A stretch of DNA of 64,000 nt, taken from Tunturibacter psychrotolerans (GTDB lineage: Bacteria; Acidobacteriota; Terriglobia; Terriglobales; Acidobacteriaceae). How positions within the stretch are numbered: position 1 is the first letter of the stretch; every line of letters starts with the position of its first letter. Positions 45,046 to 55,700 of the stretch are shown here, in pieces. The notes beneath the pieces were generated by a model. It was not told the DNA's origin, did no database searches, and saw only the letters and a list, made by a program, of their open reading frames with translations. The stretch spans positions 1,984,001-2,048,000 of the forward strand of contig NZ_CP132942.1 of NCBI RefSeq assembly GCF_040359615.1, given 5' to 3'. The position numbers and the translations under genes were made by a program.

Positions 45046-45150
45046 TTGAATTTTGCGAAAGAGATAAAGACGATTGCTACGGACAGTCATTTCCTGGTTC
45101 CACTGTGTGTGCTTGTGTTGGGGATTGTTTTGCTGGCAGTGTTGCATTAG
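45046..45150 (+). CDS. 34-aa single-helix membrane microprotein
   Basis: TTG start at 45046, five bases after GGAGG, to TAG at 45148. The peptide starts (M)NFAKEIKTIATDSHF, an amphipathic, weakly basic stretch, then LVPLCVLVLGIVLLAVLH, one complete membrane segment. It precedes the GRP transporter gene by 45 bp on the same strand and could be its accessory subunit. A good ribosome binding site, a sensible topology and a transporter neighbour argue for it, but a peptide this short may be chance. Confidence 0.5.
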   Translation: MNFAKEIKTIATDSHFLVPLCVLVLGIVLLAVLH

Positions 45151-45195
45151 TCGGCAGAGTACGGCCGGTCTGAAGGGAAGCATCGAGGGAGTTGA

Positions 45196-46482
45196 ATGGC
45201 ATTGGTCGTAGAGGAGACAGGAAAGACGGGCTTGTCGCTGCATGGCCTGGGTGTCGTCTGCGGGTTGTCGGCTGGAGTTTGGTTGGGAGCGGCCGAGGCT
45301 CCAACGAAGTTGGTGAATGCAGGGTTTTCGCCGTTTGCGATCTCGTTGTGTATGGTCGCCGGAGTGTTCACGGCGCGATGGACCTTTCCTACTCTGTTGA
45401 AGGGGACGGGGTATGTCTTCGAGGATCTGGCGGAGAGGAAACACCTGATGGTTTGGGCGCTGCTGGCAGGGGCGTTGTGGGCAGTGGCGAATACTCTGAC
45501 TGTGTTCGCGATTCGCGACGTGGGTTTGGCGGTGGCGTTTCCGATGTGGAATGCGAACTCGCTGATTGGATTGTTCTGGGGGCGCGTGCTGTTTCGTGAG
45601 TTGGAGGGCGCGAGCGGCAGAAATATTGCGAAGGTTGTGCTGGGTGCGATTGCAATTGTAATTGCCGCGGTGATGCTGGGTTTCAGCACGATCCACGGCG
45701 GGGCAATGGGAAGGCATGCTGTTCGCGGAATCGTTGCGGCGTTGGGCGCGAGCCTAATGTGGGGGACGATGTACGTTCCGTATCGCAAGGCGTATCTCAG
45801 CGGGATGAATCCGCTTTCATTTGTGACGGTGTTTACGGTGGGCGAGTTGGGAACGGTGCTGGCGCTGACGCTGGCTCTGGATGGAGGGTTGCATTCGTCG
45901 GCGTTCCAACTGTTTCGTGTGTCCGGAGCGTTGTTCTGGCTTTTCCTGGGTGGGTTTGTGTGGGTGATCGGAGACCTGTTTCAGCAATTTGCGACGAAGT
46001 ATCTGGGGATTGGGCGCGGGATTCCGCTTTCAAATACCAATCAACTTTGGGGGCTCGCGTGGGGTGCGCTGGTGTTTGGCGAACTGGCGAAGGCTGACAG
46101 GCAGCATCGATGGATGGTGATTGGAGGGTCGGTGATCATGATCCTTGGGGCGCTGGCCATCAGCACGGCGGTGGCTTCGGCTAAGGAAGGGAACTCGACG
46201 AATGAGGCAGTGCTGCGGGAGTGCAGGCGATACGGCTTGGACTATCAACGAACGATAATGGCGCAGGCTGGAGATGAGTTCGGCGGGAGGGACGAGCGGC
46301 GTCGCTGGTGGGATTACATCATTGTTCTGACTGCGATTGCAGTCTTTGTCACGTTGGGGGTTCGAGCGGTAGTGCCGCCGCTGACCATGGACCTTCGTTG
46401 GGTCGTGATTCTGAGTGTGGTGTTGGTTGCGAGTTTGATGGTTGGAGGTTGGAGCCTCTGGCGGAGGACGCGATTTAACTGA
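45196..46482 (+). CDS. GRP-family (glucose/ribose porter-like) sugar transporter
   Basis: 428 aa with about ten membrane segments. Pattern: GVVCGLSAGVWLGAAEAPTK, then FPMWNANSLIGLFWGRVLFRE, ASLMWGTMYVPYRKAYLSG and GIPLSNTNQLWGLAWGALVFGEL, as in DMT-superfamily sugar porters of the GRP type. A cytoplasmic stretch (about 335-380) precedes two extra C-terminal membrane helices (IIVLTAIAVFVTLGV and VVILSVVLVASLMVG). Uptake of a monosaccharide by proton symport is likely. With PfkB, NagX-like and GH89 genes nearby, an amino sugar is a fair guess. Confidence 0.82.
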   Translation: MALVVEETGKTGLSLHGLGVVCGLSAGVWLGAAEAPTKLVNAGFSPFAISLCMVAGVFTARWTFPTLLKGTGYVFEDLAERKHLMVWALLAGALWAVANTLTVFAIRDVGLAVAFPMWNANSLIGLFWGRVLFRELEGASGRNIAKVVLGAIAIVIAAVMLGFSTIHGGAMGRHAVRGIVAALGASLMWGTMYVPYRKAYLSGMNPLSFVTVFTVGELGTVLALTLALDGGLHSSAFQLFRVSGALFWLFLGGFVWVIGDLFQQFATKYLGIGRGIPLSNTNQLWGLAWGALVFGELAKADRQHRWMVIGGSVIMILGALAISTAVASAKEGNSTNEAVLRECRRYGLDYQRTIMAQAGDEFGGRDERRRWWDYIIVLTAIAVFVTLGVRAVVPPLTMDLRWVVILSVVLVASLMVGGWSLWRRTRFN

Positions 46483-46704
46483 TGGTATCTTTCCTCGCGG
46501 CTAGATCTCACTTTGTGGCTTGTGGGGTGCGGACCGGTGTTTGACGCGACACCGAGGCAGGCGAAATAGGGATAGACACGAACGATTACAAAGCTGATGA
46601 TTTCGGGGTGGGAACTGTATCGTTCGGATATGGCTATACCACCCCTGACACAGTGGCTGCTGCGGGTTATGCGTTTTGAATCAGAGGCGAGAACAAGCGA
46701 CGTT

Positions 46705-48618
46705 ATGAAATATCTTCAAAAAATAATTCTCTCAGGCGTTTTGGTGGGCGAGGTGTTAGCAGGATCATTTGCAACGGCGCAGGAAACGCCTAAGCCAAGC
46801 CAGACTCCCGACCTGCCTACCCCAACTGTGCCCAAGGGCGGATCTGCGACGGCGGGCGTATTCGCTGCGGTGAAGGATTCGGAGTTGCGTCCGATCACTG
46901 CGGGGGGATTCGTTAAAGACGGGCCGGTGATCTTCAAAGATATTGCTAAACAAGCTGGCCTGACTGGCTGGCATCACGTGATGGGGACGCCTGAAAAGAA
47001 GTACATACTGGAGACAACCGGCTCGGGTGTCGCCTTACTGGACTATGACAATGACGGCTGGCTCGATATCTACTTGGTGAACGGCTCTACCTACGATGCG
47101 ATGAAGGGTACGGCGGATCCTCCACATGCAGCGTTGTTTCATAACAACCACGATGGAACATTTACCGATGTTTCCGTCAAAGCCGGAGTCACAAACGATC
47201 GTTGGGGGTATGGCGTCGCGGTGGGAGATTACGACAACGATGGCTGGCCGGATATCTACGTCTCCAACTTTGGCAAGAATCGGCTGTATCACAACAATCA
47301 CGACGGAACGTTCACCGACGTAGCGGAAAAAGCAGGAGTCACGCTGGGGAATTGGTCTACTGGAGCGACGTTTGGAGACTACGACGGGGACGGTCGGCTC
47401 GACCTCTTTGTTCCTGGGTACGTCCACTACGACATCAGCCATCCACCTGATCCGGGATCGGAGGCTATTGGGATGGTCTACTGTCAGTTTCGCGGAGTGA
47501 ATACTTTGTGCGGGCCGCGCGGGTTGCAAGGGGAGGGAGATCACCTCTTTCACAACAACGGGGATGGAACCTTTACCGACGTAAGCGAGAAGGCTGGTGT
47601 GTCAGATAAAGCTCGCTACTACGGCTTTACGGCGGTGTTTGTCGATATCAACAATGACGGCAAGGTCGATCTTGTAGTCACCGACGATTCGTCGCCGAAC
47701 TATCTTTATATGAATAACGGAGATGGAACATTTGAAGATGCCAGTTACTACTCTGGTTTCGCATTGAACCAGCAAGGACGCGATCAGGCTGGCATGGGCC
47801 TAGCAGTTGGTGATTATCTCAACAATGGGTGGATCGATCTCTACACTGGAACATTTTCGGATGACTACAAACCTCTGTTTAGAAATGGTGGGGATCAGGG
47901 ATTTACTGAAATAAGTCCGGAGATGGGTATCGCAGAGGTCACGTATCCTTTTCTGACCTGGGCGACTGAATTTATCGACTATGACAACGATGGCTGGAAG
48001 GACATCTTTCTGGTCAACGGACATGTCTATCCGCAGGTGGATAAGTACGATTGGGGAACTTCCTACGCGCAGCGTCCTCTCCTGTTTCATAACATCGACA
48101 AGGGAAAGAAGTTTGAGGTGATACCGGCGGTGATTGGAAGCGGGTTGGCGGACGTGATTCCGGGACGGGGAGCCGCGTTCGGCGACCTGTTCAACGACGG
48201 TAAGGTGGACGTTGTCATCAATTCGATGGACCATGTGCCTTCGCTGATGAGAAATGTTAATCCGGATAACCATCACTGGGTTGGCTTGAAGTTGATCGGA
48301 GGTCCAAAGAGTCCGCGAGATGCCGTGGGCGCTGCGGTCTACCTGACGGCGGGTGGGATACGTCAACGAGCAGACGTGCTAAGTGGTGGCAGCTATGAGT
48401 CTTCCAACGATCAGCGACCACACTTCGGAATTGGCGATGCGACCAAGGTAGATGCTGTTGAGATTCATTGGCCCAGCGGATTGGTGGAACAGATAGTCAT
48501 CCCATCGGTTGACCGCTTTTTCACGATTCAAGAGGGAAAGGGTGTTGTGCCCGGTCTTCTGGACGAACCCGGGAGGACGAAATCTGCCGCAGAAACTAGC
48601 AGACAAAAGGTGCACTAG
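46705..48618 (+). CDS. CRTAC1-like exported protein (FG-GAP/VCBS repeats, ASPIC/UnbV)
   Basis: 637 aa from the ATG at 46705, chosen because it opens a signal peptide (KYLQKIILSGVLVGEVLAG and onwards). The frame reaches back to 46597, where no signal is formed. Repeats of the type LDYDNDGWLDIYLVNG and DGTFTDVSEKAGV make a seven-bladed-propeller-like Ca-binding array (DxDxDG loops). The C-terminal ASPIC/UnbV domain has RPHFGIGDATKVDAVEIHWPSG. Such proteins are secreted or on the surface; function unknown. Upstream an inverted pair GGGGTGG (46605-46611) and CCACCCC (46639-46645) lies in the promoter region. First gene of a four-gene run. Confidence 0.88.
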   Translation: MKYLQKIILSGVLVGEVLAGSFATAQETPKPSQTPDLPTPTVPKGGSATAGVFAAVKDSELRPITAGGFVKDGPVIFKDIAKQAGLTGWHHVMGTPEKKYILETTGSGVALLDYDNDGWLDIYLVNGSTYDAMKGTADPPHAALFHNNHDGTFTDVSVKAGVTNDRWGYGVAVGDYDNDGWPDIYVSNFGKNRLYHNNHDGTFTDVAEKAGVTLGNWSTGATFGDYDGDGRLDLFVPGYVHYDISHPPDPGSEAIGMVYCQFRGVNTLCGPRGLQGEGDHLFHNNGDGTFTDVSEKAGVSDKARYYGFTAVFVDINNDGKVDLVVTDDSSPNYLYMNNGDGTFEDASYYSGFALNQQGRDQAGMGLAVGDYLNNGWIDLYTGTFSDDYKPLFRNGGDQGFTEISPEMGIAEVTYPFLTWATEFIDYDNDGWKDIFLVNGHVYPQVDKYDWGTSYAQRPLLFHNIDKGKKFEVIPAVIGSGLADVIPGRGAAFGDLFNDGKVDVVINSMDHVPSLMRNVNPDNHHWVGLKLIGGPKSPRDAVGAAVYLTAGGIRQRADVLSGGSYESSNDQRPHFGIGDATKVDAVEIHWPSGLVEQIVIPSVDRFFTIQEGKGVVPGLLDEPGRTKSAAETSRQKVH

Positions 48619-48689
48619 GTAAGTAGAATTCCGATCAACCTTTCGCACCTACTTAGTTTGTAAGCCGACGAAAGGAAAGCTGGGAATCG

Positions 48690-50990
48690 ATGCTGACGTT
48701 TTCGGAGTGGGCCAAGACGCGGATGGAGTGGGTGGTCGGCAATCGACGGCGCCTCGCTGTCGTAAGGGTGGCGTACGTCGCTTTGGTTTGCGCGCTCCTG
48801 GCAGCAAGCGTGTTTGCCTTTCTTCCGCGGATTCAGGCGCACTCGGATCAAAACGATACCCAGCAAAAGATCACAGACGAAGCTACAGTTCGCAAAGAAT
48901 ACGCAGAGAAGGTTGGCAAAACGTACAACTTTGCGTTCGGCAAAGGGAATATTTCAACTCCAGGAAACGCAGCAGTGCTTGGAGACACATTTCTCGAGCC
49001 AGATGCGTTTCCTACGGCCGACTACTGTGGCCATTGCCATAAAGAGGCGTACCACCAGTGGCGGCAGTCGTTACACTCCAACTCATTTCGAACGCCGTTT
49101 TATCGCACTAGCGTCAATATCCTGATTAGGACCAAGGGAATTGAGTTCTCGCGCCACTGCGATAGCTGTCACAATCCGATTGCAGTGCTCGGCGGGGGAC
49201 TAACGCAGAGTTCGATCGTGGATCGCAAGTTCGATCAGGATGGATTGACTTGCACTACGTGCCATTCGGTGCAGAAACTGCAGTCGACGCTTGGCAACGG
49301 CGGCTATGTGATGGGTGTACCGGCCGTGCTCGTCGATGAAAATGGCACACGCATTCCCGGGTTGGTACCTGATTCAGAGATTTTGGCTCATCTTGATAGG
49401 CACTCGAAGGCGGTGATGCAAACCTTCTACCGGACGCCCGAGTTTTGCTCCGCCTGCCATAAGGCTAACTTGCCGAATCCGCTGAACGATTACAAATGGA
49501 TCCGCGCATTCACGGCGTATGACGAGTGGCAAAACTCTAAGTTCTCGCAGCGAAATCCGCTCACCTTTTATCAAGCCGATTTCACTAGCTGCCAGGGTTG
49601 CCATATGAAGCGTGCATCGAATGCGCTGCCAGAGCCAGGCGCTAAGAACGGTACCTTCGCCTCGCACCGTTGGACTGCAGGCAATACCGCTGTTCCTTTC
49701 TACTATGGGTTTGATGGACAGCTCGAGAAGACGATCGAATTTCTGAAGACTGGAAATTATCTAAACGTCGATCTGTTCGCAATTCGCAAGGCGAACGATG
49801 ACAAGCTAATCGCACCCTTGGGTTCGACGGCGTTCACTCTCGCACCGGGTGATGTCGTGCAGGCGATGGCGGTGATCCAGAACAAAAATATCGGCCATTC
49901 GCTGATTCCAGAGGTGCGCGACCTGTATGAGGCCTGGGTAGAGTTTGTAGTCACCGACTCTAGTGGCAAGGAGATCTACCACAGCGGCTTCATCAAACCA
50001 GATGGAAAGCTGGATGAGCGGGCGCACAGCTTTACGAACCGTCCGGTCAACACGGACGGTGGGTTCGTCGACAATCACAAGGTGTGGACGATCCATTCTG
50101 TTGCGTATGACAACACGGTTCAGGCGGGCCGTTCCTCTCTCATTCGTTACGAGTTTCGCATTCCATCCGAAGCGAAAGGGACAGTAACAATTACTGCCAG
50201 AGTTAATTATCGACATCTCCGCCAGAGCTATCTGAACAACGTTTTCGGAGAAGATCACGTCGCCTACCCGATTGTTGAGTTGGCTTCACGATCCCGGACA
50301 CTCAATCTTGGAGAGAATCCGGTGAGCGCACCCGATCCGAAAGACAATGCTGACTGGATGCGTTGGAATAACCTCGGCATTTCCTATCTCGATCAGTTGC
50401 AGTACAGCGATGCGATTCAAGCCTTTTCACAGGTCGTCAAGTTGCGGCCGGATTATGCTGACGGCTACACCAATATTGGCCTAACAAATATCGAATGGGA
50501 GAAATACGCTTCGGCTCGCGCAGGCCTTGAGAAGGCCCTGGAACTCAGTCCCAATAACGCTCGGGCTCTTTACTACCTTGCGTTGGTGGAGCGGCGAGCA
50601 GGAAATTCCGAAGCTGAAGTAGCAGATCTCAAGAAGGTTCTGGCACAGTATCCCCAATCACGAGACGCTCGTCGAGAGCTGGGGATCTCTTACTATCAAC
50701 AACGCAAGCCTCAGGAGGCGATGGAGCAGTTTGAGGCGTTGCAGGCGATTGACCCGGATGACCTGACAGCGCATTACAATCTTGCGCTGCTATACCGTCG
50801 TGCCGGGATGAAGGACAAGGCCAAGGAACAATCCGCGAAGTTCGTCACGAAAAAGATTGACCCTGGCGCACCTACCTATTCTCTAGATTTCCTCCGTAAG
50901 CATCCGGAAATCTCGATAGAAAGCGTGCCGTGGCATGTGCATAAGGATCTGGCGCATCCCGAAGTTATGAGCGCCGGTGGAGAGCACTGA
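48690..50990 (+). CDS. Pentaheme c-type cytochrome with C-terminal TPR domain, exported
   Basis: 766 aa. N-terminal anchor (RVAYVALVCALLAASVFAFL). Five CxxCH heme motifs at residues 113-117, 157-161, 188-192, 253-257 and 301-305, in the cytochrome c554-like pattern (YCGHCHKEAYHQWRQSLHSNSF). A beta-rich segment (about 350-540) follows, then four to five tetratricopeptide repeats (about 555-745) for protein docking. Probably moves electrons in the periplasm as part of a complex. It comes 71 bp after the CRTAC1 gene. It is unusual in fusing a multiheme cytochrome to TPRs. Confidence 0.87.
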   Translation: MLTFSEWAKTRMEWVVGNRRRLAVVRVAYVALVCALLAASVFAFLPRIQAHSDQNDTQQKITDEATVRKEYAEKVGKTYNFAFGKGNISTPGNAAVLGDTFLEPDAFPTADYCGHCHKEAYHQWRQSLHSNSFRTPFYRTSVNILIRTKGIEFSRHCDSCHNPIAVLGGGLTQSSIVDRKFDQDGLTCTTCHSVQKLQSTLGNGGYVMGVPAVLVDENGTRIPGLVPDSEILAHLDRHSKAVMQTFYRTPEFCSACHKANLPNPLNDYKWIRAFTAYDEWQNSKFSQRNPLTFYQADFTSCQGCHMKRASNALPEPGAKNGTFASHRWTAGNTAVPFYYGFDGQLEKTIEFLKTGNYLNVDLFAIRKANDDKLIAPLGSTAFTLAPGDVVQAMAVIQNKNIGHSLIPEVRDLYEAWVEFVVTDSSGKEIYHSGFIKPDGKLDERAHSFTNRPVNTDGGFVDNHKVWTIHSVAYDNTVQAGRSSLIRYEFRIPSEAKGTVTITARVNYRHLRQSYLNNVFGEDHVAYPIVELASRSRTLNLGENPVSAPDPKDNADWMRWNNLGISYLDQLQYSDAIQAFSQVVKLRPDYADGYTNIGLTNIEWEKYASARAGLEKALELSPNNARALYYLALVERRAGNSEAEVADLKKVLAQYPQSRDARRELGISYYQQRKPQEAMEQFEALQAIDPDDLTAHYNLALLYRRAGMKDKAKEQSAKFVTKKIDPGAPTYSLDFLRKHPEISIESVPWHVHKDLAHPEVMSAGGEH

Positions 50991-51066
50991 GACGTGGGTC
51001 GGCTCGGAAACACTCTAAGATAAGATACGTTCTCAATGGGTGGGGATTGCGGTGAGTGGAGAAGTT

Positions 51067-51576
51067 GTGAGCAAAAAAAGTTGGATGGCAGTTGTGTTTG
51101 CGGTAGTAATTGTAACATTCATTGCGCCGCCGCGATGTCTAGCTGAAACGCAGTGTCCATGGCTAAATGCCGCAACCGCTGCCGGCGTCTTGGGCGGTGA
51201 AGTACAGGCGAACGTCGCTGCACTGACGCCGCAGGGCGATACTACCTGTGAATTCAAACGCACTGAGCACTCTGCTGTTTTCGTATTGACGATCGCTGTG
51301 CATACGATGGCTCTCCCCGCGAAGGATTTTGCCACGTACCTTGCTCGATGTAGCGGTACCGCGGTTCCTCTGAAGGGAATTGGCAATGAGGCGGTTCATT
51401 GTGTCACGACCAATGGCTCGGCCAATGGGGGAGAACAGATCATCGGCCGGGTTCGTGACCGGGCGTTTGTCATTGATCTCAAGCGAAGCTCAGCTATGCA
51501 GCCCATCTCGAGTGTGAACGGCTTGAGTGATGAGGCGAGAAACGTGGCGGAACAGGTAGCCGGAGCGCTCTTTTAG
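51067..51576 (+). CDS. Small exported protein of unknown function
   Basis: 169 aa starting at GTG 51067, with GGAG six bases before; a GTG at 51040 is in frame too. Signal peptide SKKSWMAVVFAVVIVTFIAP and cleavage near CLAE. The mature part opens TQCPWLNAATAAGVLGGEV, has four Cys, and pairs a central beta stretch with helices, which resembles small periplasmic domains of unknown role. Starts 76 bp after the cytochrome-TPR gene and ends 2 bp before the next gene, so it is in the same operon. Confidence 0.7.
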   Translation: MSKKSWMAVVFAVVIVTFIAPPRCLAETQCPWLNAATAAGVLGGEVQANVAALTPQGDTTCEFKRTEHSAVFVLTIAVHTMALPAKDFATYLARCSGTAVPLKGIGNEAVHCVTTNGSANGGEQIIGRVRDRAFVIDLKRSSAMQPISSVNGLSDEARNVAEQVAGALF

Positions 51577-51578
51577 AT

Positions 51579-52667
51579 ATGTCGCTTATCGCCTGGCGTT
51601 CCGGCAGACATCTTGAATTGATGAAGCTTTGCTTTGTTTGCTCTGTGGGAATGGTTTCTATCGTTCATGGGAACGCTCAGCAGAACTTAGGTACAAGTGG
51701 ATTAGAGAGTTCAACCCACTCGTCTCAGGGCAGCGCGATTCCGACTAACGAGGTACAGCGGTTGATCTCTCGTGGTCAGTTGAGTGAAGCGGAGACGCGG
51801 TTAGATTCATTGGCCAGCCAGCAACCGGAACCAGCGGGAGTAGAGCGTATGCGCGGGATGATTCACTACCAGCGCAATGAATTTGCCGCCGCGAATTCGG
51901 CCTTCGAAAAAGCAATCATGCAAGATCCCAAAGATCTCCAAGCTACGCAGATGCGCGGCGTGACGCTTTATCGAATGGGACAACCGGCAGCGGCAATTCC
52001 TCTTCTCGAACGTGCGAATACTCCCATAGCAAGCGACAACGCTGATGGCACCTATGTTTTGGCGGTCTGTTACCTCGACGTCCATCGGTATGACGACGCG
52101 CGCCGCATCTTTGCCCAACAGTACAAGCTCCCAGTTGATTCGGCTGCATCGTATTTGTTTATGGGACGTATGCTGCTCCGCCGCAATTACCCAGTCGAGT
52201 CCGAACAGATGACACGCAAAGCACTCGAAATTGAGCCGAGATTACCTTTGGCGCATCTGCTGCTGGGACAGCTTGCACTATCGCGGTCGCAGGCGGCTGA
52301 AGCCGTTGTCGAGTTTGAAGCCGAACGGAAGATCAATCCGATGGACGGAGAGGTTTATGAGCGCCTGGGTGATTCCTACTTGCGAGCGTTGCGCTACGAA
52401 GATGCACAACAGGCTTTGAACTGTGCGCTCCTCCTGGAGCCGAATTCTACCGGGCCCTACATACTGCTCGGGCAGGTTCTGTTGAAACGGGATGATGCTT
52501 TGACGGCGCTTAATTATCTGATGCGTGCAGAGCACATGGATCCAAATAACCATCTCACTCATCTGCTGCTTGGTCAGGCTTACCGTGCTTTGGGCCGCAA
52601 AGAAGATGCCACGCGCGAGTACAAAAGCGCAGAGAGCATTCAGAACTCCGTCGAAAATCCGAAATAG
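51579..52667 (+). CDS. TPR-repeat exported protein
   Basis: 362 aa. Signal peptide (LMKLCFVCSVGMVSIVHGNAQ) followed by about eight tetratricopeptide repeats (for example EAETRLDSLASQQP, AANSAFEKAIMQDP, ALNCALLLEPNST, LLGQAYRALGRKEDA). TPR arrays bind peptides or partner proteins; here the gene follows the small exported protein by 2 bp and joins the CRTAC1 and cytochrome-TPR genes. Last gene of the run; it converges on TonB receptor 2. Function unknown. Confidence 0.85.
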   Translation: MSLIAWRSGRHLELMKLCFVCSVGMVSIVHGNAQQNLGTSGLESSTHSSQGSAIPTNEVQRLISRGQLSEAETRLDSLASQQPEPAGVERMRGMIHYQRNEFAAANSAFEKAIMQDPKDLQATQMRGVTLYRMGQPAAAIPLLERANTPIASDNADGTYVLAVCYLDVHRYDDARRIFAQQYKLPVDSAASYLFMGRMLLRRNYPVESEQMTRKALEIEPRLPLAHLLLGQLALSRSQAAEAVVEFEAERKINPMDGEVYERLGDSYLRALRYEDAQQALNCALLLEPNSTGPYILLGQVLLKRDDALTALNYLMRAEHMDPNNHLTHLLLGQAYRALGRKEDATREYKSAESIQNSVENPK

Positions 52668-52714
52668 CTGGCATCTTACATCGGACATGTTCTAACGATG
52701 TGACGAAACCCTAA

Positions 52715-55700
52715 CTATCGGCTTATTCGAATCGCAAATTGCACGACACGAGGGTCGGTTGTAGTCGAAGTGATCGTACCGAACGCGGCGGACCCGAAGC
52801 TGCCGTTGGGCTGCGAGAACTCTGGCGTGTTGGTGACGTTAAACATCTCGGCACGGAACTCGAGGTCGGCCTTTTCAACGAGTCGGGTGCGTTTGATCAG
52901 GGAGACGTCGAGGTCGCGGTAGGCTGGGCCGCGAACTGGATTGCGGGATGCGCTGCCAATGACGAACTGTGGGGCGGTCCCGAATGCCGCGGTGTTGAAG
53001 TAGTGCGCGGGAGAACGCACATTAGCGGCTAGTTTCGGATTTCCGACGATGTTGGGGCGTTGAAGTGAGAAGCCGGCGAAAGAGTTGTTGTTCGTGGCCT
53101 GAGTGACCGTGACCGGCATCCCAGACTGCAGCGACAGAATTGAGTTTAGGCTCCATCCACCGAGAATCGCATTGCCGATGCCACTTGACGCGAAGCGGTG
53201 GCCGCGGCCGGCGGGCAGATCGTAGATGCCGCTGAAAGAGGTGACGTCGGGCATATCGCCGCTGGAGGAGTCACGTTCCAGATAGGGGCGGAAAGTATCT
53301 GCTGCGATGAGTGAACTTGTGTTGGGCGAGGAAAGAACGGTGGAAGAGAAGACCGAGGAAGCATCATCGATGAGTTTGGAGTGAGTGTAAGCGAATAGGA
53401 ACGAGATGCCGTGAGAGAAGCGCTGCTCGGCTTTGGTCTGAATCGCGTTGTAGTTGGTGGTGCCGGAGTTGTGGCGATAGGTAGCGACGTTCTGGAAGCG
53501 AGGATAAGGCTTGATGAGCTGCGCGGCGGCAATGGTCTTCGTGTCAAGTGAACTGGAAGGGGGAAGCTGGCCGAAGTAAGGGTTTGTGACTGGAGTCAGC
53601 AGGGCCTGGCCCTCTGCGAGCTGGGCGGCGGTGAGCTGGTTTAGGTTGGAGTCGGGAATGCCAACGTGAATGATATTCGATCCTACGTACGCGACCTCAA
53701 CGGAGAGATTGTTGGTTACTGCGTGCTGGACAGCGAGATTCCACTGCTGGACGTATCCGGAACCAGCGCCGCGATCAACGGTATAGACGCTTTGTCCAAG
53801 GCCGGCGTTTTGGTTAAGTGGAATGGGGGTGATTGAGGGGCCGTGCGATAGTGCGAATGCTGCGTTGACACTATCCTGTGTCTTCTGCGTGACGCTCTGT
53901 ATGAAAGGGAACTGTGGAACAGTGAAGGGCGTCGTGATGCCGGATTGGTCGATGAAGACAATGCCAAAGCCGGAACGGACGACGGTCTTTTCATTGAGCA
54001 TGTAAGTGAATCCGACACGAGGAGCCACATTGTCGTAGTGAAGTTCGCGGGCGCTGCGTGGGTTCCCGTCGACACCCACGTAGTCAAGCTGCTGAGTACC
54101 GAGGTTGAAGACCGCTCCCTGATTGTTCTTTTCGGTCGATGGATGGTGGAGCGTCCAACGTGCTCCGATGTTGAGCGTAAGACGATTGGATGCCTTCCAG
54201 TCATCTTGTAAAAAGTATTCTTCGATATAGTCGCGGGGGCGGATTTTGGCTTGTTGAAGGTCGATCTGGAAGGTGTCGACTTGACCGAGAAGGAAGCTGG
54301 CAACGGAGTTGCCACTGTTGGTGATTCCCTGTTGGTTGGTTCCGGTGGTTGTAAAGGCGAAGGAGCCTGTGGGGTTGGGCGGCGAGACGGTGTTGAGCTG
54401 ATACCAGCGGAAATCGATGCCGGCTTTGATGGCATGTGCGCCGCGAGTGTAGACGACGGTGTCGACCATCTGCCAGACAGAGGTTTGAAAGTTTGCGAAG
54501 GTGCTTGCAGAGGGACCGAGCTGTTGGAAGCCAGTCAACGTGAAAAGAGGAAGGGCATTGTTGAAAGCCGCATTGGTGGGGATACCGGGGATGCCGAGCG
54601 CGTTCGAAGCTGTGTCGTCGAGGTCAGGACCGATGATGTTGTTGCTGCGGCGGGTGTAGCCGCCGGTGAGGTTGTTGACGAGACGTGGGGAAAAGACATG
54701 GTTCTCATTGGCGACGACTTGTTGTCCGCGCACGTTGGACAGGCCCGGAACGCCGCCAGTGCCGAGAGCTGCACCACTAATTAGACCGCTGCCATCAGGC
54801 AATGGAGTAACTGGATCTTCTACCTCGTTGTAGTAGGAGTAGCGGCCGAAGGCGTGGTCACGAGTTCCGTAAGCTCCATCGATGCGAACGTCGAATTGGT
54901 TCTGATGGTCGGCGTCGTTCGCGGTGCGAGTGTAGTTATTGGCAGCGGCGCCTTTGGTTGGGGTGGGGAAGCGGGCGAGGAGAGCCTTTGCCGCGGGATC
55001 AAACGGTATGTTAATGACGTCGCCGGGAAACTCCTGACGGACATTCTTCCCGTTAATGATAGTTGTCGTAGCGGGATTGTAGATCTTTGAGACGCCAGTG
55101 AAGATTCCGTTACGCTCGTTAACGGTTGGAATCGTCGAGGTAAGTGTGCGGCCGATGAACTGCTTGACCCCTTGGTAGTCGCCGAAGAAAAAGAGGCGGT
55201 CGTGGAGGATGGGTGCACCAAGGGTGGCGCCGTAGAGATTGCGTCGATACTCGGGCTTTGGTCCCGTCGGGGCGAAGTAGTTGCGGGCGTTGAGATCTTC
55301 ATTGCGAAGATACTCAAAGAGGCTGCCATGTACGGTGTTAGAGCCCGAGCGAGTGGCGACGTTGACTACGCCACCGTTGAAGCGTCCGAATTCAGCGGGC
55401 ACGTTATTCGCTTCGATGGTGAATTGCGCGATGTCATCGAGGATAGGGAAGTAGGCGACCTGGCCGGGCTCAGGCTGCAATGCAGAGATGCCGTCATAGA
55501 TGTATTCGTTGGTGCGGGGACGGCCGCCGTTGATGCGAGGAAGCAAGGTTCCCGGAGGCAACTCAACACCTGGAGCCAGTGTTGTGAGCTGAATGAAGTT
55601 TCGTGTATTGAGCGGGGTGGAGGCGATGATGATGCCAGGGATCGTGGTCTGAATGGTGCTGGTCTCGGCCTGCAGGAGCGGAGCATCACTGTTGACGGTT

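Noticed and set aside
44491..45717. 408-aa minus-strand frame spanning the GH89 start and the transporter gene
   Set aside because: It runs antisense to the GRP transporter and overlaps the GH89 start; composition is Arg/Pro/His-rich and no start signal is seen.
54779..54787. ACTAATTAG in TonB receptor 2 as a third BlaI site
   Set aside because: Only one half-site matches; the second half with a 2-base spacer is missing and the position is deep in a coding region.
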